NCBI GenBank assembly: GCA_013140765.1
Contig: JABFSE010000021.1
Coordinates: 25,908-89,907 of the forward strand
DNA: 64,000 bases
Source of the DNA: Sulfuriferula sp.
GTDB lineage: Bacteria; Pseudomonadota; Gammaproteobacteria; Burkholderiales; Sulfuriferulaceae
Direction of reading: 5' to 3'
Shown: one piece after another, positions 7,765 to 17,164 of the stretch
Position numbering within the stretch: the stretch's first letter is position 1
Layout: each line of letters begins with the position of its first letter
Position numbers and translations under genes: made by a program
The notes under the pieces: model-generated
The model's input: the letters and a program-made list of their open reading frames with translations, nothing else
What the model was told of the DNA's origin: nothing
Databases searched by the model: none

Positions 7765-9510
7765 ATGTCTTACGAATATAGCTCGGAGAGTCGTAGCTTA
7801 GATTTACCTAATCCGTTCAAAATAGAAAATTACTTTTATTTTGGTGCGGGTGGGATTTTGTTTATAGCAGCAATCAGCCTGCTGTTGTTAAGTCGGCATG
7901 GTTTGTCAGATCACCTGTCATTCTGGAGTTTGTTGCCTTTGTTAATGGGCGTGTTTTTGCTTTTTAGTAGCATCAATTACTGGCGTAAGGCATTAATGCA
8001 ACTGCGTTTTTTCTTTGGGCGTGGCGAACCTAAAAGCCTGGCGGAAGACTTAAGCATAGATCAGGTCGGGTCTGGTCAGGGGGCTGATGCACTGAAAGAA
8101 ACGTTGCGTCAAAATGCGCTGGTTTTTCAAGAGCCTCAAGGTGCGTTAAATGGGTTGCTATATACGTGGATACCGCAGTTAATTTATGCGCCGCATCCTA
8201 TCCAGTTAATAGCGCAACGCCAGTTCCAAATTGGTTTGGCTGTCGGTGTGACTATCATTTCGCTATTGGTGTCAGTGTTAGCGTTGGCTAACGCGCAGGC
8301 TTCTTCATGGATGGGTGTGTTTTATTATGCGTTTACAATTTTCCTATTGGTTAAGCCGCTGAAACAAGGTACTGCGGCAGAAGCGGATTTAGGTATCAAT
8401 GGCTTGGTGGGTTTAGTTGTGTTTGCTATTTTCGGACCAGTGATTATTCCTTGGATTAGTCGTGGTTTGCCTGATTTGAGCTGGCTGTCATTAAATTGGC
8501 AGGTTTTTTTGTTGTTATTGGCGGTATTAGGCGCGGTTGTTTTGTTTTTTGTGGCTTTAATTAAGCAGATGATACCGCCGCCAGCGACCACGATGGCTTG
8601 TGAGCAACAGGCATTGTCAATGAATAGCCATCCAAAACAATTGCTTGATGAGTTGGAAAGAGCGTTGCAAACTGATTGGACAGAAAAAATACCCAATCGC
8701 CGATATGCGCGTATTTTCCCCGAAATCAATAATGGGGCAGGTAGTTTTCATAGTGAAATGCTAGAAGAAACGCAACCCATGCCATGTACGGATTTTCGTG
8801 CTATTGATTTTGCGAGCAGTTTTGCCTTGCCGCGTTATCGTTGGTTGATGTGGCTTAATTCTATGGGCTTGATTTTTGTTTTGTCAGGAGCGTTAGCTGT
8901 TGTGATTTTTTCAGCGTTGCTGAATCCTGCTCATTTAGTGTCGGGGGTGACGGGTTTCCTCGCATTTGGAGCGGCAATGCTGTTAGTGGGTGATTTTTGT
9001 TTTAAGGCTGGGCATGTTTTATGGGGGCGTTTTGACTTCCAATCCGAATTGATTTGGGTAGAAATGACGGGTAATTATCAATCAGCTAAATTGGATTATG
9101 GTAATCAGTTTACTGACCGTATCAAAACAGAGAAGCAAGTAATCAATATCGAAACGATGACTATGCGGGTGTGGGTCGCGCAACTAGAGACGGTTGCTTT
9201 TGGTAAAAACTCACAGCGCTGGTTGATAGGGATGCGTGGCTTACCTGATAAAGCGCGTTATTTGAGCCAGCATCTAAGCCAATTTGCCGCTGATCAAAGT
9301 ATTATTGTCGCCCCTGCTTCGGGTGCAGATATGCAAAAAGTAGCGAATTTAGGTGCGTTGAATCAATTGGGCGGGGCGAGTGGACGTTTGCCGAAGACGT
9401 TATTGCAAGCATTTGGTGATGCACCGCTTCGTTGTGCTGTGTGTAATGCCTTAGCAGAATCCGATGCGCGTTTTTGTGCTGAGTGCGGTACGCCGCTTAA
9501 TGCGAGTTAG
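7765..9510 (+). CDS. Large multi-pass membrane protein with C-terminal zinc ribbon
   Basis: The protein has 581 residues. Hydrophobic helices occur in three groups: two near residues 25-75, about five between 150 and 270, and two near 370-420. A soluble segment sits between the last two groups. The C-terminal 25 residues carry 'CAVC' and 'CAEC', the same zinc-ribbon type as in the neighbours. I do not recognise the family and see no transport or catalytic signature. It starts eight bases after the previous stop behind an AGAGGGA ribosome site. As the largest member it may be the membrane core of a complex built by the cluster. Confidence 0.8.
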   Translation: MSYEYSSESRSLDLPNPFKIENYFYFGAGGILFIAAISLLLLSRHGLSDHLSFWSLLPLLMGVFLLFSSINYWRKALMQLRFFFGRGEPKSLAEDLSIDQVGSGQGADALKETLRQNALVFQEPQGALNGLLYTWIPQLIYAPHPIQLIAQRQFQIGLAVGVTIISLLVSVLALANAQASSWMGVFYYAFTIFLLVKPLKQGTAAEADLGINGLVGLVVFAIFGPVIIPWISRGLPDLSWLSLNWQVFLLLLAVLGAVVLFFVALIKQMIPPPATTMACEQQALSMNSHPKQLLDELERALQTDWTEKIPNRRYARIFPEINNGAGSFHSEMLEETQPMPCTDFRAIDFASSFALPRYRWLMWLNSMGLIFVLSGALAVVIFSALLNPAHLVSGVTGFLAFGAAMLLVGDFCFKAGHVLWGRFDFQSELIWVEMTGNYQSAKLDYGNQFTDRIKTEKQVINIETMTMRVWVAQLETVAFGKNSQRWLIGMRGLPDKARYLSQHLSQFAADQSIIVAPASGADMQKVANLGALNQLGGASGRLPKTLLQAFGDAPLRCAVCNALAESDARFCAECGTPLNAS

Positions 9511-9554
9511 GGATTAGTTTCGTAATTTTATTATTTAATTGGGAGTAAGTATTG

Positions 9555-10259
9555 ATGACAAACATATCCATGCGCCGTAGCACTGCATTATTATTGGCGG
9601 TTACTGTTACTTTAGGCGGTTGCGCAACAACAGGGCAAAATAGCGCGGATAAAACAGGCGCATCCAGCAGTTCCGAGTGTAATCCCGCTATCGCCGCTGG
9701 GGTGGGGGCAGTAATTGGCGGCTTGCTAGGTGGCGGCACAAATACTTTACGTGGTGCAGCGATAGGAGCAGCAATAGGTGGGTTTGGTTGTATGTTGGTC
9801 AATTATCGTTCTGAGCAGGTGAAAACGGCTGAACAGGCTAAGGATGATTATAAACTAGCCAACAAAGGACAATTGCCAAATGAAACAACAATAGTGAGTT
9901 ACACCAGTGCATTTAAGCCTTCAACGATACGCGCAGGTAATAAAGCTGAAATGGATTCTTACGTTGAGGTGGTCAATGGCCGCAATGACCCTAATCCTAA
10001 GCTCGAAGAAGAAATGAGTTTGTACAAACCTGATGGCACATTAGCGAAATCAGTGCGTAAGCCTGTTTCTGCAACGGGGAGCTCAGGCGGTTTCCGTAAT
10101 AGCTTTATTGTACCTATGCCAGAAGGTGTGCCTGATGGGGTTTACCCAGTTAAAACTGCATTGTTTTTGAACGGTGTTAAAGTAAAAACGAATACTGCAA
10201 AATTACAAATTGTGCTCAATGAGCAACATTCAGTGACACAGTTCATCGCTTCAAAATAA
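9555..10259 (+). CDS. Glycine-zipper lipoprotein
   Basis: The ATG at 9555 is preferred because GGGAG lies nine bases upstream. The 234-residue protein has a lipoprotein signal with lipobox 'LGGC', so it should be acylated and anchored in the envelope. A glycine-zipper segment follows ('GVGAVIGGLLGGG', then 'GAAIGAAIGGFGC'), as in outer-membrane lipoproteins of the SlyB/OsmB type. The C-terminal half is a beta-rich domain of unknown function. It comes 44 bases after the zinc-ribbon membrane gene, is the last gene of the cluster, and could be its outer-membrane end. Confidence 0.82.
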   Translation: MTNISMRRSTALLLAVTVTLGGCATTGQNSADKTGASSSSECNPAIAAGVGAVIGGLLGGGTNTLRGAAIGAAIGGFGCMLVNYRSEQVKTAEQAKDDYKLANKGQLPNETTIVSYTSAFKPSTIRAGNKAEMDSYVEVVNGRNDPNPKLEEEMSLYKPDGTLAKSVRKPVSATGSSGGFRNSFIVPMPEGVPDGVYPVKTALFLNGVKVKTNTAKLQIVLNEQHSVTQFIASK

Positions 10260-10262
10260 ATA

Positions 10263-10298
10263 TTTGCGCCTATGTTAGTGAAGTAGCATAGGCGCAAA
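10263..10298. terminator. Bidirectional hairpin between lipoprotein gene and cbbO
   Basis: TTTGCGCCTATG (10263-10274) pairs perfectly with CATAGGCGCAAA (10287-10298) around a 12-base loop. It lies between convergent genes. The minus-strand side leads into a T-rich run, so it could be a factor-independent terminator for the minus-strand transcript. Confidence 0.75.
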
Positions 10299-10313
10299 AG
10301 TACGCTAAACTGC

Positions 10314-12560
10314 CTATTTAGTTAGTGCCATAAATAGTTTAGGCAATTGCTCAGGTAGTCTGGTTATATTGTCGATGACGGTATAATGCTTGCCAAATAT
10401 GTCACTTACATACTCACCTGCTTTGGGGTCGAGCGTGATGCAGTAGGTATAGATACCGTCTTGATCTAGTTCACGCACGGCGACTTTAGCGTCTTCTATA
10501 AGTAAACGTGGGTCTTTAGTGTCTATGTCCGCAGGCTCGCCGTCGGTTAATATCAGCAGCAGTTTTTTATCTGCCTGTTGATGCGAGAGATAGTGTCCTG
10601 CATGGCGGATAGCCGCACCCATGCGCGTAGAGTATCCCGCTTGCATGGCGGCAAGGCGGGCTTTGACAGGGGTGTCCCAGTGTTCAGTGTAGCCTTTAAT
10701 ATGCAAGTAGCGCACTTCGTGGCGGGTATTGGAGTGGAATCCGCTAATGGCTAATTTGTCTCCCATCTGCTCTATTGCCCAGCCTAGCAAGGTGACTGCT
10801 TCTTGGCTGAGTGCCAGCTTGCTTTGTTGGCAACCCTCGGGCACGTCGGCTAACGAAGCGGATAAGTCTAACAGTAGCGATACAGCAATGTTGCGCCCGT
10901 CATGGCGGTGGCTCATGTTGATACGTGGGTCGGGTACTGCGCCACTTTTGTAATCTATCAATGAGCGAATCGCGACATCTAAATCTAGCTCAGCACCTTC
11001 TTCCTGATAACGCAGGCGAACTTTGTTTTGCGGCTTGAGCAAGTCGATAATTTTTTTCAGTTGCTTTGCCAAACCTGCGTGCTTTGCCAGTATTTTTTCT
11101 ATGTCATTCGCATCGCCAGTCGGGTGTAAATGCTCATACACGCTGGCCCAGTCAGGGCGGTAATGTTCTGCGCCATAATCCCATTCTGGATATAGTCGTG
11201 GTGGTAAACGGAATTCTGCTTGTTCTTCAGGTGGTGCTTTTTTTGGCGTGTTGTCGAACTCTTCTTCGTCACCATCTTCAATGTATTGCCACATCAAGCG
11301 GTTATCGTCGCGATAATCGACTTCTGTATCGTCAAAAAACGTTTTGGCACTGAGATCGCTACCAACGCGAGTTTTGGCGATAAATTGCACGCCGAGTGTC
11401 ACCATGTTTTTTGTACTGCTAATGCCTGTAGCCATTTCAGCGTGAAAGCGGGCGACGAAATCGAGTATATCCGCGTTGGTATAGCCATGCTGTGGGTCAA
11501 GTAGTGCACGAGACAGTGTGTACAGACGATGGCGTATGCATGCGTGACCTTCAGGACATGCGCCTTCTTTAGGGGTAGGGTGGATGGTAGCCCACAGTTT
11601 ACGCAAACCTGGGTAGCGTTGCATGGCGAGAAGCTCCACACGAGAATCTTCAAAAACTTCTACTGCCATACGTTGAAACGGGCTCAAGTTATCCGCGATG
11701 ATGGGTGTCGTCCAGATGCGATGTGCGCTGATATGGGCAAGTAGGGCGCGATAACGGTCTATGCCACGCACACCTACCATGTCATCATAAACGTCGGGTA
11801 AATGTATGCCCCGCGCGTCAAAATACGAAATAGGCTTGCGTATTTCATCGTAGGTTAATGAGTAAGGCACAAAATTTGCATCGGCTTGCCATAGCCCACG
11901 CATGTATAAATCGAGTTGGCGTTCGCTGTCCGTAAATAGTGTGCCATGACGTTCACGTTGCATGACTGCACGGCTGTCAGGTGTTTGTAGTAAGAAGTAT
12001 TCGCGCTGGCGATCGGGGTCGCTGGCATACGCTTTAACGCCGTAATCAACCCAGTTACGTAAACCGTTAAATGAGAGCGTACCTAATAATTGAGGTGTGG
12101 TGCTGAGAAACTCAATTAAGCAGGCACTGGCATACATGGAATCTATCCCATGTACTTTGGGTGTGGTGCGTTCCATCGTTTGCCAGACCAGATGGAAATA
12201 CTCATTGAATAAGCCGCGACTTTCTAGTGCGCGTGCGGCGGCAGTCAGGCTTTGTAACAGCGGGGCGATTGCGCCGCTGTTAGGTGTGCGTGTGAGTCTT
12301 TGTACGAAGGTAATTACGTCGGCTATGGTTTCCTCGCCGAGTAGCACGGCGACTTCAGGCATTTCTTCCAAAAATGCGAGTACAGGTGCTTCACCACGCC
12401 CCATTTTACATAGCGTGCGTGCGCCGTCGATGTAGGCGATTTGTGCCGTAGGCGAGAGGCGTTTTTGTGCGTAAGCAAAGCAGTCAGGGAACACGCTTTG
12501 CACGCGGGCAAAGCCGCAGGAAAGTGCTTTAATCTCGTCTATGAGCTGATTATCATTCAT
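10314..12560 (-). CDS. cbbO: RuBisCO activation protein CbbO (VWA domain)
   Basis: CbbO is the adaptor of the CbbQO-type RuBisCO activase: it docks the CbbQ AAA+ ring onto inhibited RuBisCO. The roughly 748-residue protein belongs to the NorD/CbbO family and has a C-terminal von Willebrand A domain with the metal-site motif 'DLSAS' and later 'ILTDGEP'. An acidic linker sits in the middle ('DGDEEEFDN'). ATG 12560 is chosen as the start; upstream ATG 12590 and TTG 12593 would overlap cbbQ and cannot be ruled out. It is the third gene after cbbM and cbbQ, and its terminator is shared with the convergent lipoprotein gene. Confidence 0.93.
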   Translation of the reverse strand: MNDNQLIDEIKALSCGFARVQSVFPDCFAYAQKRLSPTAQIAYIDGARTLCKMGRGEAPVLAFLEEMPEVAVLLGEETIADVITFVQRLTRTPNSGAIAPLLQSLTAAARALESRGLFNEYFHLVWQTMERTTPKVHGIDSMYASACLIEFLSTTPQLLGTLSFNGLRNWVDYGVKAYASDPDRQREYFLLQTPDSRAVMQRERHGTLFTDSERQLDLYMRGLWQADANFVPYSLTYDEIRKPISYFDARGIHLPDVYDDMVGVRGIDRYRALLAHISAHRIWTTPIIADNLSPFQRMAVEVFEDSRVELLAMQRYPGLRKLWATIHPTPKEGACPEGHACIRHRLYTLSRALLDPQHGYTNADILDFVARFHAEMATGISSTKNMVTLGVQFIAKTRVGSDLSAKTFFDDTEVDYRDDNRLMWQYIEDGDEEEFDNTPKKAPPEEQAEFRLPPRLYPEWDYGAEHYRPDWASVYEHLHPTGDANDIEKILAKHAGLAKQLKKIIDLLKPQNKVRLRYQEEGAELDLDVAIRSLIDYKSGAVPDPRINMSHRHDGRNIAVSLLLDLSASLADVPEGCQQSKLALSQEAVTLLGWAIEQMGDKLAISGFHSNTRHEVRYLHIKGYTEHWDTPVKARLAAMQAGYSTRMGAAIRHAGHYLSHQQADKKLLLILTDGEPADIDTKDPRLLIEDAKVAVRELDQDGIYTYCITLDPKAGEYVSDIFGKHYTVIDNITRLPEQLPKLFMALTK

Positions 12561-12573
12561 GATCTGCGGCAGT

Positions 12574-13386
12574 TTAGGCAAAAATCGCATCAATTGCGTG
12601 GTCTAGTGTGTCACGGATGTCTTTATCGTCAGTGATAGGGCGCACTAACGCCATGCGGCACGCATCACGCGCAGGAATGCCGCCGTTAATCAATGCCGCC
12701 GCGTAAACTAGCAAGCGAGTAGAAATGCCTTCGTCCAGGCCGTGACCCTTGAGTTTGCGTGCGGTTTCAGCAATACGGACTAATTTATCTGCGATGTCCA
12801 TGCTAATGCTGGCTTCTTTGCTGACAATTTCAGTTTCGACTGAGCACAGCGGGTAATCAAATTCCATCGCGGCAAAGCGTTGTTTAGTGGATTGTTTCAA
12901 ATCTTTCATCAGGCTTTGGTAGCCTGGGTTGTAAGAAATTACTAATTGAAAATCAGGATGCGCGACGACTAGCTCGCCTTTTTTGTCCAGCGGCAAAGTA
13001 CGGCGATGATCGGTGAGTGGGTGGATAACTACGGTAGTATCTTGACGCGCTTCGACGACTTCATCCAAATAGCAAATCGCACCGTGACGGGCGGCAAGGG
13101 TGAGCGGACCATCAACCCAGCGCGTGCCATTGGCATCGAGTAAATAACGACCGACCAAATCGCTGGCAGTCATGTCTTCGTTACAGGCAACGGTGATTAA
13201 AGGCTTGTTTAATTTCCATGCCATATACTCAACAAAACGCGATTTGCCGCAGCCTGTAGGCCCTTTGACCATCACAGGTAAACGCGCGTTGTAGGCGGCT
13301 TCATACAGAGTAACTTCGTTGTTTTGTGCTTGATAGTAAGGCTGTTCGGTGATTTGGTATTGGGTGATGTCGAATTGGGTAGTCAT
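12574..13386 (-). CDS. cbbQ: RuBisCO activase AAA+ ATPase CbbQ
   Basis: This MoxR/NorQ-family AAA+ ATPase of 270 residues remodels RuBisCO to release inhibitory sugar phosphates, together with CbbO. Walker A 'GPTGCGKS' is at residues 42-49. Walker B reads 'ICYLDEV', and 'VISYNPGYQ' is in the sensor 1 region. The length fits CbbQ closely. It lies between cbbM and cbbO on the same strand, which settles CbbQ over the related NorQ. A hairpin terminator separates it from cbbM, so expression may come from read-through or its own promoter. Confidence 0.95.
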   Translation of the reverse strand: MTTQFDITQYQITEQPYYQAQNNEVTLYEAAYNARLPVMVKGPTGCGKSRFVEYMAWKLNKPLITVACNEDMTASDLVGRYLLDANGTRWVDGPLTLAARHGAICYLDEVVEARQDTTVVIHPLTDHRRTLPLDKKGELVVAHPDFQLVISYNPGYQSLMKDLKQSTKQRFAAMEFDYPLCSVETEIVSKEASISMDIADKLVRIAETARKLKGHGLDEGISTRLLVYAAALINGGIPARDACRMALVRPITDDKDIRDTLDHAIDAIFA

Positions 13387-13450
13387 TTTAGTCTCGCTGT
13401 ATAGTGTGGATTATTCCACTAGGTTTTGCGGTGAAAACATACTGGAATAA

Positions 13451-13479
13451 AAAAGCCCCTGAAAATCCCAGGGGCTTTT
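13451..13479 (-). terminator. Rho-independent terminator after cbbM
   Basis: AAAAGCCCCTG (13451-13461) pairs with CAGGGGCTTTT (13469-13479); on the minus strand the stem is followed by a T-run. It lies between cbbM and cbbQ, so it would reduce cbbQO transcription relative to cbbM. A second small GC-rich stem, GCCGC/GCGGC, lies at about 13489-13504. Confidence 0.88.
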
Positions 13480-13522
13480 AACGTACCGCCGCCCTAGAGC
13501 GGCAGTTTGCCTGGGGTACGGA

Positions 13523-14902
13523 TTACTTGTGTACGCCCAGTTTTTCACGCCAACCTGGGTAGATCTTGTCAGCATCGCCTGGGAATGACTCGAATGCGCG
13601 AGCGAATTCTTTGTGTTCTTTAGCGAACTCAATAGGATCAGCCCCTGCTTTCCAGCATTCGTAAGATTGGCGTAGTGAAATCGCACCCGCAGCTGGGCTG
13701 TCGATGTGACCGTAAGCACCGCCGCCTGATGTATTGATAACGTTACCGTGACCCAAGTTCTCAAAGAAGCCTGGCAAACGCAATGCGTTCATACCACCTG
13801 AGATGATAGGTGTGGTAGGTTTCATGCCGTACCATTTTTGGAAGTAAACAGGACCTTGTGCTTCATCACGTTCGATCATGTAAGCGATGTTTTTATCTGA
13901 GTTTTCACCTTCCATTTTGCCGTATCCCATCGTGCCTACGTGGATACCTGAAGCACCTTGTAAACGTGAGATTTTAGCCAATACAAATGCGGTATAACCA
14001 CGTTTAGCTGAAGGCGATGTAATCATGCCGTGACCAGCGCGGTGGTAGTGCAAGTATTGGTTAGGGTATTGACGACGAGCAGTGGTAATCATGCCTGGGC
14101 CGCCAACGAAACCATCAACCAAGAATGCGACTTTGTCAGCATCTGGTCCGAATGTTTCAAGGATGAAGTCAGCACGAGCACACATTTCGTAGTGGTCATC
14201 CGCCGTGATGTTGGCAGAGAACAATTTAGCTTGACCTGTTTCGTCTTGAGCGCGTTTCATTGCATCAGCAACTAAAGGAATTACTTTTTTGGCTGGGCAG
14301 AAAGTTTGGTTACCTTGTGGCTCATCGTTCTTGATGAAGTCACCACCTAACCAGAACTGGTAAGCAGCGGCCGCAAATGGCTCAGGACGCAAGCCTAATT
14401 TAGGCTTGATAATTGTACCAGCAATGTAGCCACCGTTTTCTATTGGGCGACCCAAGATGCGCCACATATCGCTGATGTCTTTAGAAGGACCATCAAACAA
14501 TTGGATAGCGCGTTCTGGTACATAGAAATCGTGGATTTTAGCGTGTTTAATATCGCCCATGCCCTGGTTGTTACCGATAATCAATGTCAATACTGACACG
14601 ATCATCATGCGACCGTCGGTGATGTTACGATCGAACAACTCCATAGGATATGCAATACGCATATCTTCAGTTGCTTCGTCGATGTAGTAAACCAAAGCGT
14701 CAACGCCTTTGGTGAAATCGTCAGTAGTAGAAACTTCAACGTTAGTACCTGTTGAAGATTCAGCAGCAAAGTGTGCAGCAGCTTCTAAGTAACCGTGACC
14801 TGGGTTAGGGCACATTTTGTAAGCAACTAAAATGTGCTTGCCAGCTTTAATTAAATCTTCTTCTTTCAGACTAAGGTCTGAATAACGTGCCGATTGATCC
14901 AT
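13523..14902 (-). CDS. cbbM: Form II ribulose-1,5-bisphosphate carboxylase/oxygenase
   Basis: This is form II RuBisCO, the CO2-fixing enzyme of the Calvin cycle, 459 residues. The active-site segment '[14 protein letters not shown]' puts the carbamylated lysine at 191 and the Mg ligands at Asp193 and Glu194, the same numbering as the Rhodospirillum rubrum enzyme. Loop 6 shows '[10 protein letters not shown]'. No small subunit is needed or present. GGAG lies seven bases before the ATG. cbbQ and cbbO follow as its activase. Form II enzymes work best at high CO2 and low O2, suggesting a microaerobic autotroph. No CbbR regulator is in the window. Confidence 0.98.
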   Translation of the reverse strand: MDQSARYSDLSLKEEDLIKAGKHILVAYKMCPNPGHGYLEAAAHFAAESSTGTNVEVSTTDDFTKGVDALVYYIDEATEDMRIAYPMELFDRNITDGRMMIVSVLTLIIGNNQGMGDIKHAKIHDFYVPERAIQLFDGPSKDISDMWRILGRPIENGGYIAGTIIKPKLGLRPEPFAAAAYQFWLGGDFIKNDEPQGNQTFCPAKKVIPLVADAMKRAQDETGQAKLFSANITADDHYEMCARADFILETFGPDADKVAFLVDGFVGGPGMITTARRQYPNQYLHYHRAGHGMITSPSAKRGYTAFVLAKISRLQGASGIHVGTMGYGKMEGENSDKNIAYMIERDEAQGPVYFQKWYGMKPTTPIISGGMNALRLPGFFENLGHGNVINTSGGGAYGHIDSPAAGAISLRQSYECWKAGADPIEFAKEHKEFARAFESFPGDADKIYPGWREKLGVHK

Positions 14903-14935
14903 ATCATAACTCCAGTGATTGTGAGGGCCTACCTA

Positions 14936-14958
14936 GGTTGCGTGGTGATGTTGCAACC
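14936..14958 (-). promoter_or_regulatory. Inverted repeat in the cbbM leader
   Basis: GGTTGC (14936-14941) and GCAACC (14953-14958) form a perfect six-base dyad with an 11-base spacer, lying 34 bases upstream of the cbbM ATG. It could be an mRNA hairpin or an operator. It is not an obvious LysR-type T-N11-A site. Confidence 0.4.
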
Positions 14959-14970
14959 CATGAACAGCAC

Positions 14971-15035
14971 TATACATATCAAAAAGTATAAGATATATTC
15001 AATTATTATTGTTGTTTTGATAAGTAAATGCTTAT
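14971..15035 (-). promoter_or_regulatory. Candidate cbbM promoter with flanking dyads
   Basis: Read on the minus strand, a TTGAAT-like -35 (14997-15002) and a TATGTA-like -10 (14973-14978) are 18 bases apart. Upstream lies ATAAG-N6-CTTAT (15020-15035), and the -10 region overlaps TATAC-N10-GTATA (14971-14990). CbbR, a LysR-type regulator, usually binds such dyads, but no exact match to its consensus is claimed. Confidence 0.4.
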
Positions 15036-15041
15036 GTATTT

Positions 15042-15344
15042 TTAACTTTTATGTATGCTGTTGGACGTAATAATGCTGGGGAGCTTTTTAGGGGATTTAA
15101 TACGGAGTTGTTTGTTGATATTCATCTGACCGAATACCACTTCAATATCTTTCACGCTGACATCGAATTGTTTAGCGAGAAAGCGCACCATGTGGTCGGT
15201 GGCTTTGCCGTTGGTGGGTTCTGCGGTGACGCTGATTTTGAGCTGATTGCCTTTGGGTTTGCCGATTTTATCTTGCTTGGCACTGGGCGTGCCGAGTACG
15301 TTGAGGACGAGCACGTCGCCCTCCCAGTAATAAAAACTACTCAC
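15042..15344 (-). CDS. DUF167/UPF0235 (YggU-like) protein
   Basis: The protein has 100 residues and starts at GTG inside the end of ispH (eight-base overlap). The sequence has the DUF167 pattern: '[10 protein letters not shown]' near residue 18, '[19 protein letters not shown]' in the middle and a C-terminal basic 'KQLRIKSP'. The family is small, conserved and without an established biochemical role. It is coupled to ispH at the end of the ileS-lspA-fkpB-ispH run. Confidence 0.88.
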   Translation of the reverse strand: MSSFYYWEGDVLVLNVLGTPSAKQDKIGKPKGNQLKISVTAEPTNGKATDHMVRFLAKQFDVSVKDIEVVFGQMNINKQLRIKSPKKLPSIITSNSIHKS

Positions 15345-16269
15345 TTAAGGTTTTGGGGATGGGGAAGGTGACGTTTTCGATGATGCCGTTAAGCTCGGTG
15401 ACTTCGCGTGCGCCGTATTGCTGTAGTTGGGTGATGACTTCTTGCACTAAAACCTCAGGGGCGGATGCGCCTGCTGTTACGCCTATGTTGGTTTTACCCG
15501 TGAGCCAAGCGGCTTGTAACTGACTGGCGTTATCAATCATGTATGCTTCCACGCCTAAATTTTGCGCCACTTCGCGCAGACGATTGGAGTTAGAGCTGTT
15601 AGGCGAGCCGACGACGATGACTAAGTCGCATTGTTGTGCCAAGGCTTTGACTGCGTCTTGGCGGTTTTGGGTGGCATAGCAAATATCGTCTTTTTTCGGA
15701 CCGATAATGTTGGGGAAGCGTGCTTTGAGGGCGTTAATCACGCGCATGGCATCGTCAACTGATAATGTGGTTTGGGTGACGAACGCCAGTTTTTCTGCAT
15801 CGGTGACGGTTAGTGTGGCGACATCTTCAGGCGTTTCTACTAAATACATGCCGCCGTTGCTTTGCCCCATCGTGCCTTCGACTTCAGGGTGGCCTTTGTG
15901 ACCTATCATGATGATTTCCATGCCTTTGTCACGCATACGGGCGACTTCTAAATGGACTTTAGTGACTAGTGGGCAAGTTGCATCGAATACGGTCAAGCCG
16001 CGCGATTCGGCCTCGCGGCGCACGGCTTGCGATACGCCGTGTGCGCTGTAAATCAGGGTGTTGCCTGTGGGCACGTCGCTCAGGTCTTCAATAAAAATCG
16101 CGCCTTTGGCTTTGAGGTTTTCAACCACAAATTTATTGTGGACAACCTCATGACGCACGTAAATCGGTGCGCCGTAGCGTGTCAAGGCGCGTTCTACTAT
16201 TTCGATAGCACGGTCAACACCAGCGCAAAAGCCGCGTGGGTTGGCGAGTTGTATGTTAATAATGCTCAT
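15337..16269 (-). CDS. ispH: 4-hydroxy-3-methylbut-2-enyl diphosphate reductase
   Basis: IspH (LytB) is the last enzyme of the methylerythritol phosphate pathway, making IPP and DMAPP with a 4Fe-4S cluster. The 310-residue protein shows the three conserved cysteine contexts '[11 protein letters not shown]' (Cys15), 'DATCPLV' and '[11 protein letters not shown]', plus the catalytic glutamate region 'VTAGASAPE'. Its start overlaps fkpB by four bases (ATGA). The lspA-fkpB-ispH order is widely conserved in proteobacteria. Confidence 0.97.
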   Translation of the reverse strand: MSIINIQLANPRGFCAGVDRAIEIVERALTRYGAPIYVRHEVVHNKFVVENLKAKGAIFIEDLSDVPTGNTLIYSAHGVSQAVRREAESRGLTVFDATCPLVTKVHLEVARMRDKGMEIIMIGHKGHPEVEGTMGQSNGGMYLVETPEDVATLTVTDAEKLAFVTQTTLSVDDAMRVINALKARFPNIIGPKKDDICYATQNRQDAVKALAQQCDLVIVVGSPNSSNSNRLREVAQNLGVEAYMIDNASQLQAAWLTGKTNIGVTAGASAPEVLVQEVITQLQQYGAREVTELNGIIENVTFPIPKTLSE

Positions 16270-16706
16270 GATGTTCTGCCGTGTATGGTGATGACTTCAA
16301 CTTCAAATTCTACCGTTTTTCCTGCCAATATGTGATTAAAATCAATTGTTACATCATGTTCTTCTATGCGGGCAATATAGCCACCCAAGGTGTCGCCGTC
16401 GGGTAATTCAAATTCTATGTAGTTGCCAACCACAGGCGGCGCATCGTGAAACTCGTCTATGGGCACGTTTTGTAGTAGTTGTGCGTCGTGCTCACCGTAA
16501 GCTAAATCGGGCGTGAGTATGAATACATGACGTTCATTGAGTGCTAGGTCGATAAGCCAGCGTTCTATTTTCGGCTCTAACGTGCTGTCACCTATGATAA
16601 AAGTGAGCGGCTCATCGTTGAAGGTGCTGTCTATGTTTGCCCCGCCTTGCGTGCGTATAGCGAAATGCAGGGTGATTTTGTCGTGGTCTTGTACGCGTAA
16701 GCTCAT
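16266..16706 (-). CDS. fkpB: FKBP-type peptidyl-prolyl isomerase FkpB/SlpA
   Basis: This 146-residue FKBP isomerase of the SlyD/FkpB branch has '[16 protein letters not shown]' at the start and '[11 protein letters not shown]' in the FKBP core. The inserted flap domain '[22 protein letters not shown]' is typical of this branch. It lacks the His-rich metal tail of SlyD. Four-base overlaps with both lspA and ispH imply one operon. Likely cytoplasmic folding helper; substrates unknown. Confidence 0.93.
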   Translation of the reverse strand: MSLRVQDHDKITLHFAIRTQGGANIDSTFNDEPLTFIIGDSTLEPKIERWLIDLALNERHVFILTPDLAYGEHDAQLLQNVPIDEFHDAPPVVGNYIEFELPDGDTLGGYIARIEEHDVTIDFNHILAGKTVEFEVEVITIHGRTS

Positions 16707-17164
16707 GGTTTTTTGAAACTATCCCAAATTAAGAATATCGCGCCTAAAGTAATAGCGGAGTCGGCAATGTTAAATGCGGGCCAGTAGTAGGTGTTGACAT
16801 GGAATGATAAAAAGTCAACCACATAGCCGTGATTGATGCGGTCAATTAAGTTGCCTAATGCACCGCCTAAAATAAAACTCAGTGCGAGTTTGAAGGTGTT
16901 GCTACCTTGTGGTTTGCGTAGCAGGTAAATAATCACCGCGCTGGCAATGCTGGCGGTGGCGATAAAAAAACTTTGTTGCCAACCAGGCTGATCAGCAAAT
17001 AAACTGAATGCCGCACCTGTGTTATGTGCACGTACTATGTCAAAAAAGCCAGTAACGCGGAGCAAATCACCCCACATAAAAATTTGCAGGATGATGTATT
17101 TGCTAACTTGGTCGAGCGCGATGACGAGTGCGGCGACGATCAGCCCTTGTTTGAGTTTAGGCAT
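16703..17164 (-). CDS. lspA: Lipoprotein signal peptidase
   Basis: LspA cleaves prolipoproteins before the acylated cysteine. The 153-residue protein has four hydrophobic helices and the two catalytic aspartate motifs, 'GNLIDR' and 'FNIADSAI'. ATG 17164 is preferred over the in-frame TTG at 17188, because AGGAG stands about 12 bases before the ATG and the TTG start would sit inside that site. It overlaps the ileS 3' end by eight bases. The glycine-zipper lipoprotein, MltF and other envelope genes here would be its substrates. Confidence 0.95.
   Translation of the reverse strand: MPKLKQGLIVAALVIALDQVSKYIILQIFMWGDLLRVTGFFDIVRAHNTGAAFSLFADQPGWQQSFFIATASIASAVIIYLLRKPQGSNTFKLALSFILGGALGNLIDRINHGYVVDFLSFHVNTYYWPAFNIADSAITLGAIFLIWDSFKKP

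Noticed and set aside
12574..13386. NorQ/MoxR function for the AAA+ gene
   Set aside because: The family is similar, but direct linkage to cbbM and cbbO points to CbbQ.
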